A stretch of DNA of 64,000 nt. It comes from Dehalococcoidia bacterium UBA5760 (GTDB lineage: Bacteria > Chloroflexota > Dehalococcoidia > Dehalococcoidales > UBA5760). Under the pieces are notes generated by a model. The model had not been told where the DNA came from, ran no database searches, and worked only from the letters and a program-made list of their open reading frames with translations. Shown here piece by piece: positions 63,097-64,000 of this stretch. The position numbers and the translations under genes were made by a program. Each line of letters opens with the position of its first letter. Positions within the stretch are counted from its first letter, which is position 1. The stretch is taken from NCBI GenBank assembly GCA_002418895.1, contig DIFA01000019.1:62001-126000 (forward strand), in the 5' to 3' direction.

Positions 63097-63990
63097 ATGA
63101 TTTCTGAGATTATCGATATGCTGCAGGCCGATGATGCCAACGCTCTTTTCGGCCAAGCCCGCAGCTTAGCCACTAGAAAAGAACTACTATTCTCAAAACG
63201 CATCCCTTTGACCAGTACCTGCACAATGGATCCCATTTGTCGTCATTGCAGCTGGCAACCTTTCCGGCACTTGAGTACAGGTTCCACTCAGTCTGCTATG
63301 ACTCCGGCCAGTGCTGTTATACGTGCTAAAAACATCGAACGGGCAGGGATTCAGCGCTGTTACTTCCCCAGTGGTTGGATGGGGTTTGAGGTCCCCCACT
63401 ATTTCTATGAATGCATTTCGGCGGTACGGGAAAATACCAGCCTGGAGCTGTTTGGCGAATCAGGGGCGATCAGCCGGCAGACACTTCAAAATATGAAAGC
63501 CGCCGGCATGGACGGATACATTATCGGCGTAGAAACCACTAACGAAGCGCTATTTCGCTGGATGCGACCCGGAGAAGATTATCAGCGTCGTATTCAGACT
63601 ATCTGGGATGCCAAAGAGATAGGCCTAAAAGTACTGACTACATTTCTTGTAGGTATCGGGGAGACTGTGGCTGATCTCGGGAAAACCATCGAATATACCC
63701 GACAACTGGATATCGATTCTATCCATGTTTTACCGTTTATGCCCTGTCCTTTCACTGATATGGAGAAACGGTCAACGCCTAATCATTACTGGTCGGCCAA
63801 GGTTACCGCAGTCACTCGCATTACTAATCCTGCGGTTAACCTCTATGCCTTTGGAACTCAGCTATGGCACGAAGCTGCCTGGGCAGTAAGAGCGGGAAGC
63901 AACGCTTTTTGGGTTTCGTATAATTGCGGAGAAAACGATGCTGCATATGACGATGATGAGCTGGTGCGACTGAAGAATATATTTAAGTAG
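63097..63990 (+). CDS. BioB/HmdB-like radical SAM protein with a CX5CX2C cluster motif
   Basis: About 297 residues. The radical SAM cluster site is Cys42-TMDPI-Cys48-RH-Cys51, i.e. CX5CX2C instead of the normal CX3CX2C. A BioB-like TIM barrel follows: YFPSGWMGFE, LFGESGAISRQTLQNMKAAG, GYIIGVETTNEALF (the GxET strand), TTFLVGIGETVADLGKTIEY and DSIHVLPFMPCPFT. The C-terminal part ends with ENDAAYDDDELVRLKNIFK. CX5CX2C is known from HmdB, a radical SAM enzyme of the [Fe]-hydrogenase cofactor pathway. The frame continues 22 codons upstream through the hairpin; the ATG with AAAGAGGG upstream is used. The product is unknown. Confidence 0.82.
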   Translation: MISEIIDMLQADDANALFGQARSLATRKELLFSKRIPLTSTCTMDPICRHCSWQPFRHLSTGSTQSAMTPASAVIRAKNIERAGIQRCYFPSGWMGFEVPHYFYECISAVRENTSLELFGESGAISRQTLQNMKAAGMDGYIIGVETTNEALFRWMRPGEDYQRRIQTIWDAKEIGLKVLTTFLVGIGETVADLGKTIEYTRQLDIDSIHVLPFMPCPFTDMEKRSTPNHYWSAKVTAVTRITNPAVNLYAFGTQLWHEAAWAVRAGSNAFWVSYNCGENDAAYDDDELVRLKNIFK

Positions 63991-64000
63991 TGCCTCTATC

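Overview
The window is a gene-dense (few gaps above 300 bases), moderately GC-rich bacterial chromosome segment with no insertion sequence, prophage or CRISPR array. Gene content and order suggest a monoderm member of the Chloroflexi, most likely class Dehalococcoidia. Pointers are the type IV pilus set without a secretin or PilP, a ThrS lacking the TGS domain, a short EF-Ts, a stand-alone pyruvate kinase C-terminal domain next to a fumarylacetoacetase-family gene, molybdopterin functions and the classic rpsB-to-ispG operon. The taxon is inference; no rRNA gene is present.

Layout. 1-9.2 kb: end of an SDR gene, a leftward pyruvate-kinase-domain/FAH pair, then a rightward arginine cluster argJ-argB-argD-(alpha/beta hydrolase)-argG-argH followed by rpe. 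9.2-14.5 kb: tRNA-Gln, rnc with a 47-residue basic protein and acylphosphatase, leftward moeA-DUF362, leftward rpsF-ssb-rpsR, and tRNA-Asp. 14.7-38.9 kb: a large surface and motility block. It holds a secreted Ig-like repeat protein, a BldC-like regulator, a NarL-type regulator with a degenerate receiver, pilB, pilC, three prepilin-like proteins, a PilO-like protein, a PilM-PilN fusion and a PilT paralogue. These are followed by a Wzy/O-antigen-ligase-like TPR protein, a major pilin, pilD, two small putative regulators, a methyltransferase-GH3 fusion next to a FabF-like ketosynthase, a membrane GGDEF/HD-GYP protein and a canonical pilT. 38.9-50.3 kb: fakA divergent from rpmB, then thrS-infC-rpmI-rplT, pheS-pheT, arsM and convergent proS. 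50.4-60.2 kb, leftward: a small membrane protein, an ABC-2 exporter, and the operon rpsB-tsf-pyrH-frr-uppS-cdsA-dxr-rseP-ispG. 60.3-64 kb: a lipoprotein, a Nudix hydrolase, then a highly regulated locus with a class III (BtuF/MolA-like) binding protein and a BioB-like radical SAM protein.

The most interesting places are the following. (i) The 510-base leader at 61.5-62.0 kb combines a near-consensus promoter, a 26-base palindrome over its -10 box, a Moco/Tuco-riboswitch-like element and an intrinsic terminator; it precedes a metal- or oxoanion-type binding protein and a radical SAM protein with a CX5CX2C cluster motif. (ii) infC must start at a non-AUG/GUG/UUG codon. (iii) A membrane methyltransferase-like domain is fused in frame to a GH3 enzyme that keeps its own internal ribosome binding site. 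(iv) Several genes (argJ, the Wzy-TPR gene, pilD) have promoters that put the start of transcription at the start codon, i.e. probable leaderless mRNAs. (v) The pilus machine shows a PilM-PilN fusion and minor pilins lacking Glu5.
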